DNA from: Butyrivibrio fibrisolvens
Lineage (GTDB): Bacteria; Bacillota; Clostridia; Lachnospirales; Lachnospiraceae
Assembly (NCBI RefSeq): GCF_037113525.1
Contig: NZ_CP146963.1
Location: forward strand, 558,001 to 622,000
DNA length: 64,000 nt
Direction of reading: 5' to 3'
Position numbers and translations under genes: made by a program. Of the stretch, positions 26,809 through 35,953 are shown piece by piece; the first letter of the stretch is position 1; every line of letters begins with the position of its first letter. The notes beneath the pieces were generated by a model that saw only the letters and a program-made list of their open reading frames with translations, did no database searches and was not told the DNA's origin.

Positions 26809-27441
26809 ATGGAAAGACATAGTTTTTCTTTTGAGATCAAAGAAGGCAAGGTTGGAGACTTCCTTAAAACATTTGGAAGTAACTGGGGCAGCGTGCGCGC
26901 AGAAATTAAAGAAAGCGGAGTAACTAATTTTAGTCTATGGAACTGTGATACTTTTTTCTTTGGGTATTATGAGGCTGGTGACAAAGAGCCTTCAACTTCG
27001 AAAATCCTGGGGCCTGTGCTTGATACCTTAGAAGATCTTATTAAGTGGAAGAGTGATTTTGAAAATGGTATGGCTCTTATGTATGAAGATTTTGGCATTG
27101 TAAGAGATGATAAATCAATGATAAGGCACAGGGTCTTTATGACTCACCTGCTTGATGGTAATACAGCAGAATATAAGCGCCGTCATGACGAGCTTGCAAG
27201 TGCCAGAACCACAGTCACCAAAGGCCCCGATTCCAATTTCTCGATATGGAATGCAGGAGACTTCATTTTTGGCTATGATGAGATAGATACCTCTATGGAA
27301 CATGAAATGACAGCAGAAGAAAAGAAGTCTACAATTAGATGGGAAAAGCATATGCTGGATATCATGGAATGGATAACAGATGATGTAGACTGGATCACGG
27401 ATATGCATCACAGCCATGTTAAGAGGATCGCATATGCATGA
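26809..27441 (+). CDS. Tandem RhaM-like (L-rhamnose mutarotase family) protein
   Basis: A 210-residue protein that looks like an internal duplication of the ~105-residue RhaM/DUF718 fold. In the first half, SFSFEIKEGKVGDFLK and GVTNFSLWNCDTFFFGYYEA; in the second half, HRVFMTHLLDGNTAEYKRRHDEL and GPDSNFSIWNAGDFIFGYDEID. RhaM epimerises the anomers of L-rhamnose; the second half keeps the H-D-E region and the SIWN-x-F-G-Y strand. Catalytic residues of the first half look altered. GGAGG is 6 bases upstream. It fits rhamnose supply after GH105/GH112 action. Confidence 0.78.
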   Translation: MERHSFSFEIKEGKVGDFLKTFGSNWGSVRAEIKESGVTNFSLWNCDTFFFGYYEAGDKEPSTSKILGPVLDTLEDLIKWKSDFENGMALMYEDFGIVRDDKSMIRHRVFMTHLLDGNTAEYKRRHDELASARTTVTKGPDSNFSIWNAGDFIFGYDEIDTSMEHEMTAEEKKSTIRWEKHMLDIMEWITDDVDWITDMHHSHVKRIAYA

Positions 27442-27470
27442 TGATATGTCTAAGGTCTGCATAGTGTACT

Positions 27471-27505
27471 GGCTCATTCATATTTGATCAAATATGACCG
27501 AGATC
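27471..27505. repeat. TTTGATCAAA dyad, copy 1
   Basis: A dyad around CATATTTGATCAAATATG, with flanks CTCATT / ACCGAG, 30 bases after the RhaM-like gene. The 21-base core CTCATTCATATTTGATCAAAT recurs at 57646-57666 except for nothing inside the core. It could be an operator or a 3' stem. Confidence 0.5.
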
Positions 27506-27542
27506 TGACATAATTGCATATATAAATGAAGGAATAAGTTTG

Positions 27543-27622
27543 AAAGTGTTCCACTTTCAAAACCAAATTGGTGTCGCGAGCTCCACCAATTTGAACCATT
27601 AGTCACTCGCTTTGCTCGCGAC
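27543..27622 (+). other. Structured leader of the esterase gene
   Basis: GAAAGT/ACTTTC and CAAATTGGTG/CACCAATTTG form neighbouring stems. GTCGCGAG (27573-27580) in the loop of the second is the exact reverse complement of CTCGCGAC (27615-27622), which lies just before the ribosome site of the esterase. The two pairings compete, which could gate translation. Confidence 0.4.
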
Positions 27623-27634
27623 ATGAGGTTAAAA

Positions 27635-28555
27635 ATGAAAACAATTTTTACAGCAGTTGGTGGAACAAAGCATGGAATGGAGGCGATACTGCATATTCAC
27701 TTGCAGGATCTTAGCGACAATTTTGCCTGGAGAGTAAGACCTATGGTAATAGTATGTCCCGGCGGGGCATATGCTTATACTTCAGACAGAGAGGCAGATC
27801 CTGTAGCTATGCAGTTTCTGGCTATGGGATATAATGCAGCAGTTCTTCGCTATTCATGTGCACCTGCAAGATATCCTGATGCTCTGATACAGCTTGGAAG
27901 AGCTCATCTGTATCTAAGAAGACACGCTGAGGAGTTCAGGATAGATCCTGATGCTATATATACAGTAGGATTCTCTGCAGGCGGCCACCTTGTGTGTAAC
28001 TACTGTGAGAGATGGTCGGAAGATTTTGTAAGGCAACAGCTTGAATATGATATAGCTCATAGTATGGCCAAGGAAGATAAGCATGTTGATGTAGAAGAGC
28101 TTCGCCCAAACGGAATGATGCTGGGCTATCCTGTTATCACATCCGGTGAATATGCACACACTGGATCTATTGAAAATCTCATAGGAACTGCAGCAGATTA
28201 TGAATCAGAAGATAGGTACAGGCAGATGCTTGATGATATATCTTTGGAGAAACATGTTAATAAGGATGTCCCACCTGCATTTATCTGGGGGACTGCAGAA
28301 GATGGTAGTGTTCACCCTATGAACTCGGTGCTTCTTGTAGAGGCTTTGATGAGGGAAAATATCCCCGTAGAATATCATCTCTTCCGTAAGGGAGGGCATG
28401 GACTTTCACTTGGAGATGAGAGGACTATATCGGCGATGCCGGAAAGTGCTCTAAATGATGGCGGCAATATCAATTTCCAGGCAGCCAAGGAATACGTGCC
28501 CTCGACATCGGCATGGGTATCCATGGCAGCTACATGGATACGCGGACTCCACTGA
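27635..28555 (+). CDS. Alpha/beta-hydrolase esterase (acetyl-esterase type)
   Basis: A 306-residue serine esterase. The start at 27635 follows GAGG by 6 bases; an ATG at 27623 lies upstream of it. The oxyanion segment CPGGAYAY, nucleophile S114 in GFSAGGH and H255 in KGGHGLS are visible, giving a BD-FAE or acetyl-esterase-like family. There is no signal peptide, so it acts inside the cell on imported acetylated oligomers. It lies between the RhaM-like gene and GH28 in the pectin locus. The exact ester (acetyl or feruloyl) is not determinable. Confidence 0.85.
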   Translation: MKTIFTAVGGTKHGMEAILHIHLQDLSDNFAWRVRPMVIVCPGGAYAYTSDREADPVAMQFLAMGYNAAVLRYSCAPARYPDALIQLGRAHLYLRRHAEEFRIDPDAIYTVGFSAGGHLVCNYCERWSEDFVRQQLEYDIAHSMAKEDKHVDVEELRPNGMMLGYPVITSGEYAHTGSIENLIGTAADYESEDRYRQMLDDISLEKHVNKDVPPAFIWGTAEDGSVHPMNSVLLVEALMRENIPVEYHLFRKGGHGLSLGDERTISAMPESALNDGGNINFQAAKEYVPSTSAWVSMAATWIRGLH

Positions 28556-28589
28556 AAACATAAAATTAAGTAGAGAGGATAAAGGTGAT

Positions 28590-30119
28590 ATGGAATTGCA
28601 TAGTCTGGTTACAGATAGTGATATAACCATATGGTGGGATAAGGAGGGTGTGAACGTCTCTGAATACGAAGTCAGTATAAATGGGGAGACTTCTAAGACA
28701 GCTAAGACTCATTATACATGGGAGAATTTAGAACCTGATACAGAATACCATGTTGAAGTTAAAGCTTTATTGGCGGATAGCAATATAGTAGACACAGCAA
28801 ATGAAGAAAACAAAGCAAAAACCTCTATAGCTAAAGTCAGAACACTTAAGACCAAACGAAGAATTGATGTTACCAAAGCTCCATACAATGCCGTTGGCGA
28901 TGGTAAGACCATGAATACAGCAGTGATCCAGAAGGCTTTCGATGACTGCGGTAAAGGCGATCAGATCTTTTTCCCAAAAGGGGATTATATGACTGGGGCA
29001 TTGCGTCTTCATTCGGATATGGAGATATATCTTGATGAGGGTGCTATACTCCATGGAACAGCAGACTTTCATGACTATCTTCCTATGATAAAAAGCAGGT
29101 TCGAAGGAATTGAGAATATGAGCTACTCATCACTTCTAAATGCCGGAGAGCTCGATCATAACAGCGAGCCTAACTGTAGTAATATCCTAATAAGAGGTGA
29201 GGGCGAAATCCGCTCCGGTGGTCAGAAGCTGGGAATGGCCATTATAGAAGATGAAACTCATAAACAGAAAGAATATCTTGAATCTCTTGGAGATAAGATC
29301 AAGGAATATGAGACAGATCATACTATTCAGGGAAGAGTACGTCCGCGTCTTATAAATCTTAGTAACTGTTCCAGGGTCAGGATCACAGGAGTGACCCTAA
29401 GTGATGGTGCATGCTGGAATGTACACATGATATATTGCGATGATATAGTCACAGATCATGTTACTATTAATTCATATGGCGTGTGGAATGGGGATGGCTG
29501 GGATCCTGACTCATCTACTAACTGCACGCTTTTTGCTACTGTATTCAATACAGGGGATGACGGCGTTGCCATAAAATCCGGCAAAAATCCTGAGGGTAAT
29601 ATAGTGAATCGTTCCTCGGAGCATATCAGAGTATTTGACTGTGTATCCAAGATGGGACACGGCATATGTATAGGTTCTGAGATGAGTGGCGGCGTATCTG
29701 ATGTCAGGATATGGGACTGCGACCTGTCTAATTCCTGGTGCGGTCTTGAGATTAAGGCAACAAGGAAAAGAGGAGCATATGTAAAAGATATACATGTGGT
29801 AGACTGCAAGGTGTCCCGAATCCTGATGCATTCAGTTTTGTATAACGATGATGGAGAACGTATCTGCCCTCATCCTCCGGTGTTTGAAAACTGTTCCTTT
29901 GAAAGGGTACATATCCAGGGAAGATATCTTGACCAGCATGATTTTGAGGGTGGTGGGATCAAAGAGTCTGCTGCGATTGAACTGTATGGTTTTGATGAAG
30001 AAGGATATGAGATAAGGGATGTCAGGTTTAAGGATATCGAGATAGAAGATCGCAAGGTTCAGTCGATCAGTATGCAGCATTGTAAGGGAATCAGTTTTGA
30101 AAACGTAAGCTTTGTTTGA
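28590..30119 (+). CDS. GH28 polygalacturonase-like enzyme with N-terminal FnIII
   Basis: A 509-residue enzyme. Start 28590 has AAAGGTGAT upstream. An FnIII-like domain (about 1-85; SEYEVSINGETSKTAKTHYT, YHVEVKALL) precedes a right-handed beta-helix GH28 domain. Catalytic motifs: GWDPDSS (first Asp), GDDGVAIKSG (D323/D324), GHGICIG (356-359) and LEIKATRKRG in place of RIK. These correspond to the conserved NTD, DD, GHG and RIK signatures. No signal peptide is present, so it acts on oligogalacturonides or rhamnogalacturonan fragments inside the cell. It closes the pectin locus. Confidence 0.9.
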   Translation: MELHSLVTDSDITIWWDKEGVNVSEYEVSINGETSKTAKTHYTWENLEPDTEYHVEVKALLADSNIVDTANEENKAKTSIAKVRTLKTKRRIDVTKAPYNAVGDGKTMNTAVIQKAFDDCGKGDQIFFPKGDYMTGALRLHSDMEIYLDEGAILHGTADFHDYLPMIKSRFEGIENMSYSSLLNAGELDHNSEPNCSNILIRGEGEIRSGGQKLGMAIIEDETHKQKEYLESLGDKIKEYETDHTIQGRVRPRLINLSNCSRVRITGVTLSDGACWNVHMIYCDDIVTDHVTINSYGVWNGDGWDPDSSTNCTLFATVFNTGDDGVAIKSGKNPEGNIVNRSSEHIRVFDCVSKMGHGICIGSEMSGGVSDVRIWDCDLSNSWCGLEIKATRKRGAYVKDIHVVDCKVSRILMHSVLYNDDGERICPHPPVFENCSFERVHIQGRYLDQHDFEGGGIKESAAIELYGFDEEGYEIRDVRFKDIEIEDRKVQSISMQHCKGISFENVSFV

Positions 30120-30248
30120 TCTTCTTATTTGATGAAGTAATAAGGTTAAGAAGCGCTTTATCTGGTTATTATTTTTATATATAAATCCCCTTAAATGACG
30201 AGTTTGACAGAACGACATTTTTGTACGATGAAACGTCAAAATGACGGG

Positions 30249-30277
30249 TTTTCAATATTAGTTTACTATGATATAAT
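30249..30277 (+). promoter_or_regulatory. Likely promoter of the zinc-ribbon membrane gene
   Basis: TATAAT at 30272-30277 with TTTTCA (30249-30254) 17 bases upstream, about 90 bases before the next start. Nothing else is seen in the 250-base gap except an AT-rich tract and CGTCAAAATGACG near 30234. Confidence 0.4.
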
Positions 30278-30369
30278 GTTCAGCGTCTGTGGATAATAAG
30301 AACAATCTATGAAAACTTTTATTGCAGCGCATAAACTATTTTACGTAGCATTTTAGGGAGGGATATTAA

Positions 30370-31980
30370 ATGAAATGCACTAATTGCGGCGCAGAGTTAC
30401 AAGAGGGTACTCTCTTTTGTAGCGAATGCGGAACAAAAGTAATTCTTCCTGAGAGCCAGACATTTGCAGCAAATAATTTTGCTCAGAGCGGCGTTCAGGA
30501 CAATTTCCAGAACAATTTCGGACAGCCAGCAGGCGGTCAGGGTGCTTCTTTTGACAATATTTATGCAGGCGTACCTGATCCGGCAGCAACACCAGCAGGT
30601 GGCGGTAAGAAGAAGGGCGGAATCAAGAAGATTCTTATTCCTATCATCATTCTCATCATTTTAGCAGCTGCAGCAGTAGGCGGAGTTTTATTCTATCTCA
30701 ATTCCCGTCCTATCGAAGTAGAACTTAAGGATTATGTAAAAGTATCATTTGAAGGTTATGACACACTTGGTACAGCAACAGTTGAGTTTGATACTAAGAA
30801 GTTCAAGAGTGATTATGAAGACAAGATCAAGTATCACGGCAAAGATAAGGACATGAAGGATAAGAATGCCAAGAAACTTATCGCTGAGTACTTAGAGTCT
30901 GTTTCACTTGATAAGACAGAGAAGCTTTCAAACGGTGACAAGGTTACTGTTAAGTTCAAGCATGACGCTGATGAGCTCCTTGAGGATCTTAATATTAAGA
31001 CAACAACAGATGGAATCACATTTGAAGTTAAGGGCCTTGAGGCTGTTCCTACATTCGATCCTTTCGAAGGACTCGAGATAACATACAGTGGTACAGCTCC
31101 TGATGCATATGCATCTTTAGATTACTCAAATGTAACAAATGAGTATTATAAAGATTATGATTACTCATTCAATTATGATTACGATACTTTACAGGATCTT
31201 GATAATGGTGATGTTATAACAATCACAATCAAGTATGATGATACTCAGTCAGATGAAGAGTATATCGCGAACTTCATTCAGACATATGGTGCTATGCCAA
31301 CAGCTGTATCTAAGGACTTTACAGTAGAAGGACTTCCTGTAGCTATAACAAAGGCTGATCAGATCGATGATAATATTCTTGGTCAGATTCAGGACTATAT
31401 CGAAGATCAGGAACTTGTATTTACTTCTGATGATATCGGAACTGGATTAACAGATGATGGTGAAGTAACACTTGGTAATGTTGAATATTATGGAATGTAT
31501 GTTGGTGAGCCTAAGGAAGACAGCTATTATGACTTCCGCGCTTACGTAACTTACAAGATCACACTTGCATATGGTAAGGAAGAGTATTCTTACTACTACG
31601 TAGTAGAAATTGATGGTCTTGTTCTTGATGGCGATGGAAATCTTATGACAGATAAGATTGACTACAGCACATACAACTATGACTACCTTAGCCACAATTT
31701 CAAGGATGGTTATCGTGTATATGGAATGTATGGATATGAGGCAACATCTGACCTTGAGGATGATGTATCTTACTATTCATCATACTTCAACTTCAAGTGG
31801 GTTCTTGCAGGTGAGACTAAGTCAGGCTCAAGCAGCTCATCAGGATCAGATGATTCTACAACAGGCACTTCTGAAGAAGGTACAGAGGAAGATACTACTG
31901 AAGAAACAACTGAAGAAGAGGCAACTGAAGAAGAGTCAACTGAGGAAGAAGCAGAAGAAGAGTCTAAAGAAGACGAATAA
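30370..31980 (+). CDS. Zinc-ribbon membrane-anchored protein with acidic tail
   Basis: A 536-residue protein of unknown function. C3/C6 with C17/C20 form an N-terminal zinc ribbon, a Gln/Asn-rich stretch follows, and one membrane helix spans about 86-110 after a lysine patch. The large outer domain (about 111-490) is rich in Asp/Tyr and has no recognised catalytic motif. The final ~40 residues are an extreme Glu/Thr-rich low-complexity tail (TEEDTTEETTEEEATEEE). A strong ribosome site (AGGGAGG) precedes it. It may be a cell-surface or stress-linked protein; it is the last gene before the T-box. Confidence 0.7.
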   Translation: MKCTNCGAELQEGTLFCSECGTKVILPESQTFAANNFAQSGVQDNFQNNFGQPAGGQGASFDNIYAGVPDPAATPAGGGKKKGGIKKILIPIIILIILAAAAVGGVLFYLNSRPIEVELKDYVKVSFEGYDTLGTATVEFDTKKFKSDYEDKIKYHGKDKDMKDKNAKKLIAEYLESVSLDKTEKLSNGDKVTVKFKHDADELLEDLNIKTTTDGITFEVKGLEAVPTFDPFEGLEITYSGTAPDAYASLDYSNVTNEYYKDYDYSFNYDYDTLQDLDNGDVITITIKYDDTQSDEEYIANFIQTYGAMPTAVSKDFTVEGLPVAITKADQIDDNILGQIQDYIEDQELVFTSDDIGTGLTDDGEVTLGNVEYYGMYVGEPKEDSYYDFRAYVTYKITLAYGKEEYSYYYVVEIDGLVLDGDGNLMTDKIDYSTYNYDYLSHNFKDGYRVYGMYGYEATSDLEDDVSYYSSYFNFKWVLAGETKSGSSSSSGSDDSTTGTSEEGTEEDTTEETTEEEATEEESTEEEAEEESKEDE

Positions 31981-32102
31981 TTATAATTCTTACTCATTAA
32001 AGGTAGCAGCCGGCACTTATGTGCTGACTGCTACTGATATTTTTTAGTGAATATCAGTTGTTTGCATTGCGAGTGAATAGTTACGTAAAATGATCTATCC
32101 GC

Positions 32103-32130
32103 TTGACAATATGCCCCTGATAGATTTATA
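32103..32130 (+). promoter_or_regulatory. Promoter of the ileS T-box leader
   Basis: TTGACA (32103-32108), 16-base spacer and TTTATA (32125-32130). Transcription would begin near 32138 at the base of T-box stem I. Confidence 0.65.
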
Positions 32131-32137
32131 GTTAAAT

Positions 32138-32412
32138 GCAAATAAACAAAAAGCTGTGACGAAGACAGTAGCGAATTGCCCAAAAGTTTCAGAGAACTGC
32201 CGGTTGGTGCAAGGCAGACCCAGTAAGCATTACGTGAAAATCACTTCTGAGCTGCGAGGCTGAAGGTAATATCAGTAGGCCAAGCCGGTATCTTCCCGTT
32301 ATTAAGAGCCATATTCAACTGTATTTTTTAATACGGCGCGTATGTGTAAACAGGTGGTATAACGAAGCTGATTAATAGCTCTCGTCCTTTTTACAAGGAT
32401 GGGAGCTTTATT
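32138..32412 (+). promoter_or_regulatory. T-box riboswitch (isoleucine) controlling ileS
   Basis: A 5' leader with T-box landmarks. Stem I begins GCTGTGACGAAGACAGTAGC near 32153. The specifier loop contains GGTAATATCAGTAGG with the isoleucine codon ATC at 32271-32273. The T-box motif CAGGTGGTATAACG lies at 32351-32364 in the antiterminator. A terminator stem AGCTCTC-G-TCCTT / AAGGATGGGAGCT (32378-32406) with a following T-rich tract is the alternative. Uncharged tRNA-Ile would bind and favour the antiterminator. Confidence 0.92.
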
Positions 32413-32438
32413 TATTTTCAAAAAGAAGGAGCTAAGAG

Positions 32439-35400
32439 ATGTATAAGAAGGTTGATAACAGCATGAACTTCGTAGATCGCGAAGCGCAGGTCGTTGATTT
32501 CTGGAAAGAAAATGATATCTTCAACAAGAGTGTTTCAGAAAAAGATGGCAATGAAATTTACATGTTCTATGATGGCCCGCCAACAGCTAATGGTAAGCCT
32601 CATATCGGACATGTTCTGACACGTGCCATTAAGGATATGATCCCTCGTTACAGAACTATGAAGGGATATCAGGTTCCACGTAAAGCAGGTTGGGATACAC
32701 ATGGTCTTCCTGTTGAGCTTGAGGTTGAGAAGGAAATTGGTATCGAAGGCAAGGATCAGATCGAAGAGTACGGTATCGAGCCTTTCATCAAGAAGTGTAA
32801 AGAGTCTGTATGGACATATAAGGGAATGTGGGAGCAGTTCTCAGGCAAGGTTGGTTTCTGGGCTGACATGGATAACCCTTATGTAACATATTATGACGAT
32901 TATATCGAGTCAGAGTGGTGGGCTCTTAAAGAGATCTGGAACAAGGGTCTTCTTTATAAGGGATTTAAGGTTGTTCCTTACTGTCCTTCATGCGGAACTC
33001 CTCTTTCATCTCATGAGGTTGCTCAGGGATATAAGGTTATCAAGGATCGTACAGCTGTTGTACGTTTTAAGGTATCTGGTGAAGATGCTTACTTCCTTGC
33101 ATGGACAACAACACCATGGACACTTCCTTCAAACATCGGCCTGTGTGTAAACCCTGATGAAGAGTACGCTAAGGTTAAGTGTGTTGATGGCAATACATAC
33201 TATATGGCATCTGCACTTCTTGATAAGGTAATTGGACCTCTTGCTAAGGATGAGAAGGTTAATCCTGATGGAAAGCCTGCTTATGAAGTTCTTGAAACTT
33301 ACAAGGGTAAAGACCTCGAGTACAAGGAATATGAGCCTTTGTATGAGTGCGCTAAGGCTGAAACAGACAAGCAGCACAAGAAGGCATTCTTCGTATATTG
33401 CGATAACTATGTAACTATGGAAGATGGTACTGGTATCGTACATATCGCTCCTGCATTTGGTGATGATGATGCCAGAGTTGGTCGTAAGTATGATGCTCCA
33501 TTTGTACAGATGGTAGATGCAAGTGGTCGTCTTAAGCCTGAGACAGGCAAGTTTGCAGGTATGCGCTGCAAGCCTACAGCCAAGGAAGTAGAGCAGGGTG
33601 CTGTATCAGCAGATCCTGAAGTACTTAAGGATCTTGCAGAAAGAGGAATCCTCTTCTCATCACCTAAGGCTGAGCATGACTATCCTCACTGCTGGAGATG
33701 TGATACTCCTCTTATCTACTATGCTCGTGAGTCATGGTTTATCAAAGTTACAGATATCAAGGATGACCTTGTAAGAAATAATAAAGAGATCAACTGGATC
33801 CCTGAGTCAATCGGCGAAGGAAGATTCGGTAAGTGGCTTGAGAACATTCAGGACTGGGCTGTATCCCGTGACAGATATTGGGGAACACCTCTTAACATCT
33901 GGGAATGCCCTGACTGTGGCAAGAAGATCGCTGTTGGTTCTAAGAAAGAGCTTGCTGAGCTTTCAGGAGATGAGTCAGCTCTTACAACTGAGCTTCACCG
34001 TCCTTACGTTGATAACTACTTCATCAAGTGTGAGGAATGTGGCGGCTCTATGAAGCGTGTTCCTGAAGTTATCGACTGCTGGTTCGATTCAGGTGCTGCT
34101 CCATATGCTGAGCTTCACTATCCTTTTGAAAACAAAGAGCTTTTCGAGCAGCAGTTCCCTGCACAGTTCATCTCCGAAGCAGTAGACCAGACTCGTGGAT
34201 GGTTCTATTCACTTCATGCAGAGGCTACACTTCTTTTCAATAAGCCTGCATTTAAGAACGTTATCGTTCTTGGTCTTGTACAGGATGAGAACGGACAGAA
34301 GATGAGTAAGTCCAAGGGTAATGCTGTAGATCCTATGGAAGCACTTAATCAGTACGGCGCAGATGCTATCAGATGGTACTTCTATACAAACTCCGCTCCA
34401 TGGCTTCCTTCAAGATTCTATGGTAAGGCAGTCCAGGAAGGACAGCGTAAGTTCCTTGGAACACTTTGGAACACATATGCATTCTTCGTACTGTATGCAA
34501 ACATCGATGGATTTGATGCATCTAACTATAAGCTTGAAAAAGATAAGCTTACAGTAATGGATAAGTGGATTCTGTCACGTCTTTACTCAACAATCGAGGA
34601 AGCTGACAAGAACCTTGAAAATTACAGAATTCCTGAAGCAGCTAAGGCTATGGATAAGTTCGTTGACGATCTGTCTAACTGGTATGTTCGTCGTAGCCGT
34701 GAGCGTTTCTGGGCTAAGGGAATGGAGCAGGATAAGATCTCAGCTTACATGACACTTTATACATGTCTTGTAGAGATCTGTAAGGCAGCAGCTCCTATGG
34801 TTCCTTTCATGACAGAAGAGATCTATCAGAATCTTGTCAGAGAGAACTTCAAGGATGCTCCTGAGTCAATCCACCTTTGCGATTATCCTGTAGTAAATGC
34901 AGAATATGTTGATAAAAAGCTTGAAGAGGATATGGAAGAGGTTCTTGATATAGTAGTACTCGGCCGTGCTTGCAGAAATGCCTGCAACATGAAGAACCGT
35001 CAGCCACTCGGACAGATGTATGTTAAGAACAGTGCTGAACAGGGCAAGGCTCTTAGCGACTTCTATCAGGATATCGTAAGAGATGAGCTTAACGTTAAGA
35101 CTGTTACATTCACAGATGACGTACGTGACTTTACAAGCTATACTTTCAAGCCACAGCTTAAGACAGTAGGTCCTAAGTATGGTAAGATGCTTGGCGGTAT
35201 CAAGCAGTATCTTGCTGAACTTGATGGAAACGCAGCTATGGATACACTTAATGCAGACGGATCTATCAAGTTTGAAGTAGGCGGAGAAGCTGTTGAACTT
35301 ACTAAGGAAGATCTCCTTATCGACATGACTCAGAAGGAAGGCTTCATGAGCCAGGAAGACTGGGGTATCACAGTAGTTCTTGATACTAACCTTACAGAAG

Positions 35401-35660
35401 AGCTTGTTAGCGAAGGTCTTGTAGCAGAAGTTATCTCCAAGATCCAGACAATGCGTAAGGATTCAGGATTCGAAGTTATGGACAGAATCGTAGTATCACT
35501 TACTGGTTCTGACAAGGTTGCAGCAGCAGTTAAGGCTGATGAAGTAGCCCTTTCAACTAAGGTACTTGCAGATTCTATCTCTTATGATCAGGATCTTGAC
35601 AGTGCTAAGGATTGGGATATCAACGGCGAGAGCTGCAAGATTGGTGTTAAGAGAGTTTGA
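32439..35660 (+). CDS. ileS: Isoleucyl-tRNA synthetase
   Basis: A 1073-residue class I synthetase. The HIGH-type motif is PPTANGKPHIGHVLTRAIKDM, the CP1 editing domain has TTTPWTLPSN, and KMSKS is at QKMSKSKGNAVD. The anticodon-binding domain includes DDLSNWYVRRSRERFW. The length and the eukaryote-like motif spelling match the long IleRS type. AAGAAGGAG sits 7 bases upstream, and the gene follows an Ile T-box. It charges tRNA-Ile in the cytoplasm. Confidence 0.97.
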   Translation: MYKKVDNSMNFVDREAQVVDFWKENDIFNKSVSEKDGNEIYMFYDGPPTANGKPHIGHVLTRAIKDMIPRYRTMKGYQVPRKAGWDTHGLPVELEVEKEIGIEGKDQIEEYGIEPFIKKCKESVWTYKGMWEQFSGKVGFWADMDNPYVTYYDDYIESEWWALKEIWNKGLLYKGFKVVPYCPSCGTPLSSHEVAQGYKVIKDRTAVVRFKVSGEDAYFLAWTTTPWTLPSNIGLCVNPDEEYAKVKCVDGNTYYMASALLDKVIGPLAKDEKVNPDGKPAYEVLETYKGKDLEYKEYEPLYECAKAETDKQHKKAFFVYCDNYVTMEDGTGIVHIAPAFGDDDARVGRKYDAPFVQMVDASGRLKPETGKFAGMRCKPTAKEVEQGAVSADPEVLKDLAERGILFSSPKAEHDYPHCWRCDTPLIYYARESWFIKVTDIKDDLVRNNKEINWIPESIGEGRFGKWLENIQDWAVSRDRYWGTPLNIWECPDCGKKIAVGSKKELAELSGDESALTTELHRPYVDNYFIKCEECGGSMKRVPEVIDCWFDSGAAPYAELHYPFENKELFEQQFPAQFISEAVDQTRGWFYSLHAEATLLFNKPAFKNVIVLGLVQDENGQKMSKSKGNAVDPMEALNQYGADAIRWYFYTNSAPWLPSRFYGKAVQEGQRKFLGTLWNTYAFFVLYANIDGFDASNYKLEKDKLTVMDKWILSRLYSTIEEADKNLENYRIPEAAKAMDKFVDDLSNWYVRRSRERFWAKGMEQDKISAYMTLYTCLVEICKAAAPMVPFMTEEIYQNLVRENFKDAPESIHLCDYPVVNAEYVDKKLEEDMEEVLDIVVLGRACRNACNMKNRQPLGQMYVKNSAEQGKALSDFYQDIVRDELNVKTVTFTDDVRDFTSYTFKPQLKTVGPKYGKMLGGIKQYLAELDGNAAMDTLNADGSIKFEVGGEAVELTKEDLLIDMTQKEGFMSQEDWGITVVLDTNLTEELVSEGLVAEVISKIQTMRKDSGFEVMDRIVVSLTGSDKVAAAVKADEVALSTKVLADSISYDQDLDSAKDWDINGESCKIGVKRV

Positions 35661-35705
35661 TAGTAAGGCTTATTCACTGATTCTTAAAAATCTTATTTAA
35701 ATAAT

Positions 35706-35750
35706 AAAAGGATGCTTTTTACATTGATGATGTAAGAAGCATCCTTTTTT
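35706..35750 (+). terminator. Intrinsic terminator of ileS
   Basis: AAAAGGATGCTT pairs with AAGCATCCTTTT across a loop with inner TTACAT/ATGTAA pairing, followed by a T-run. Confidence 0.9.
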
Positions 35751-35953
35751 GTTTTTTGGGGGTTATGTTAGAGAGTTAGTTTTAAACTCTTCTTTGTCTG
35801 GCGATTTCAATCCAGGTATTGTTGATGATTCTTGATAAATTTAAAGAATTGTACGATATAGACTTTAAGGAGATTACGTAGATGAAAAAATATATGGCAT
35901 GAGGATGAAAAATCTTTAGATTTATGAAAACAAGATAATGGAAGGCATGGCAA

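Noticed and set aside
30150..30166. CcpA-like AGAAGCGCTTTATC
   Set aside because: Only the AAGCGCTT core fits; flanks do not match the usual palindrome.
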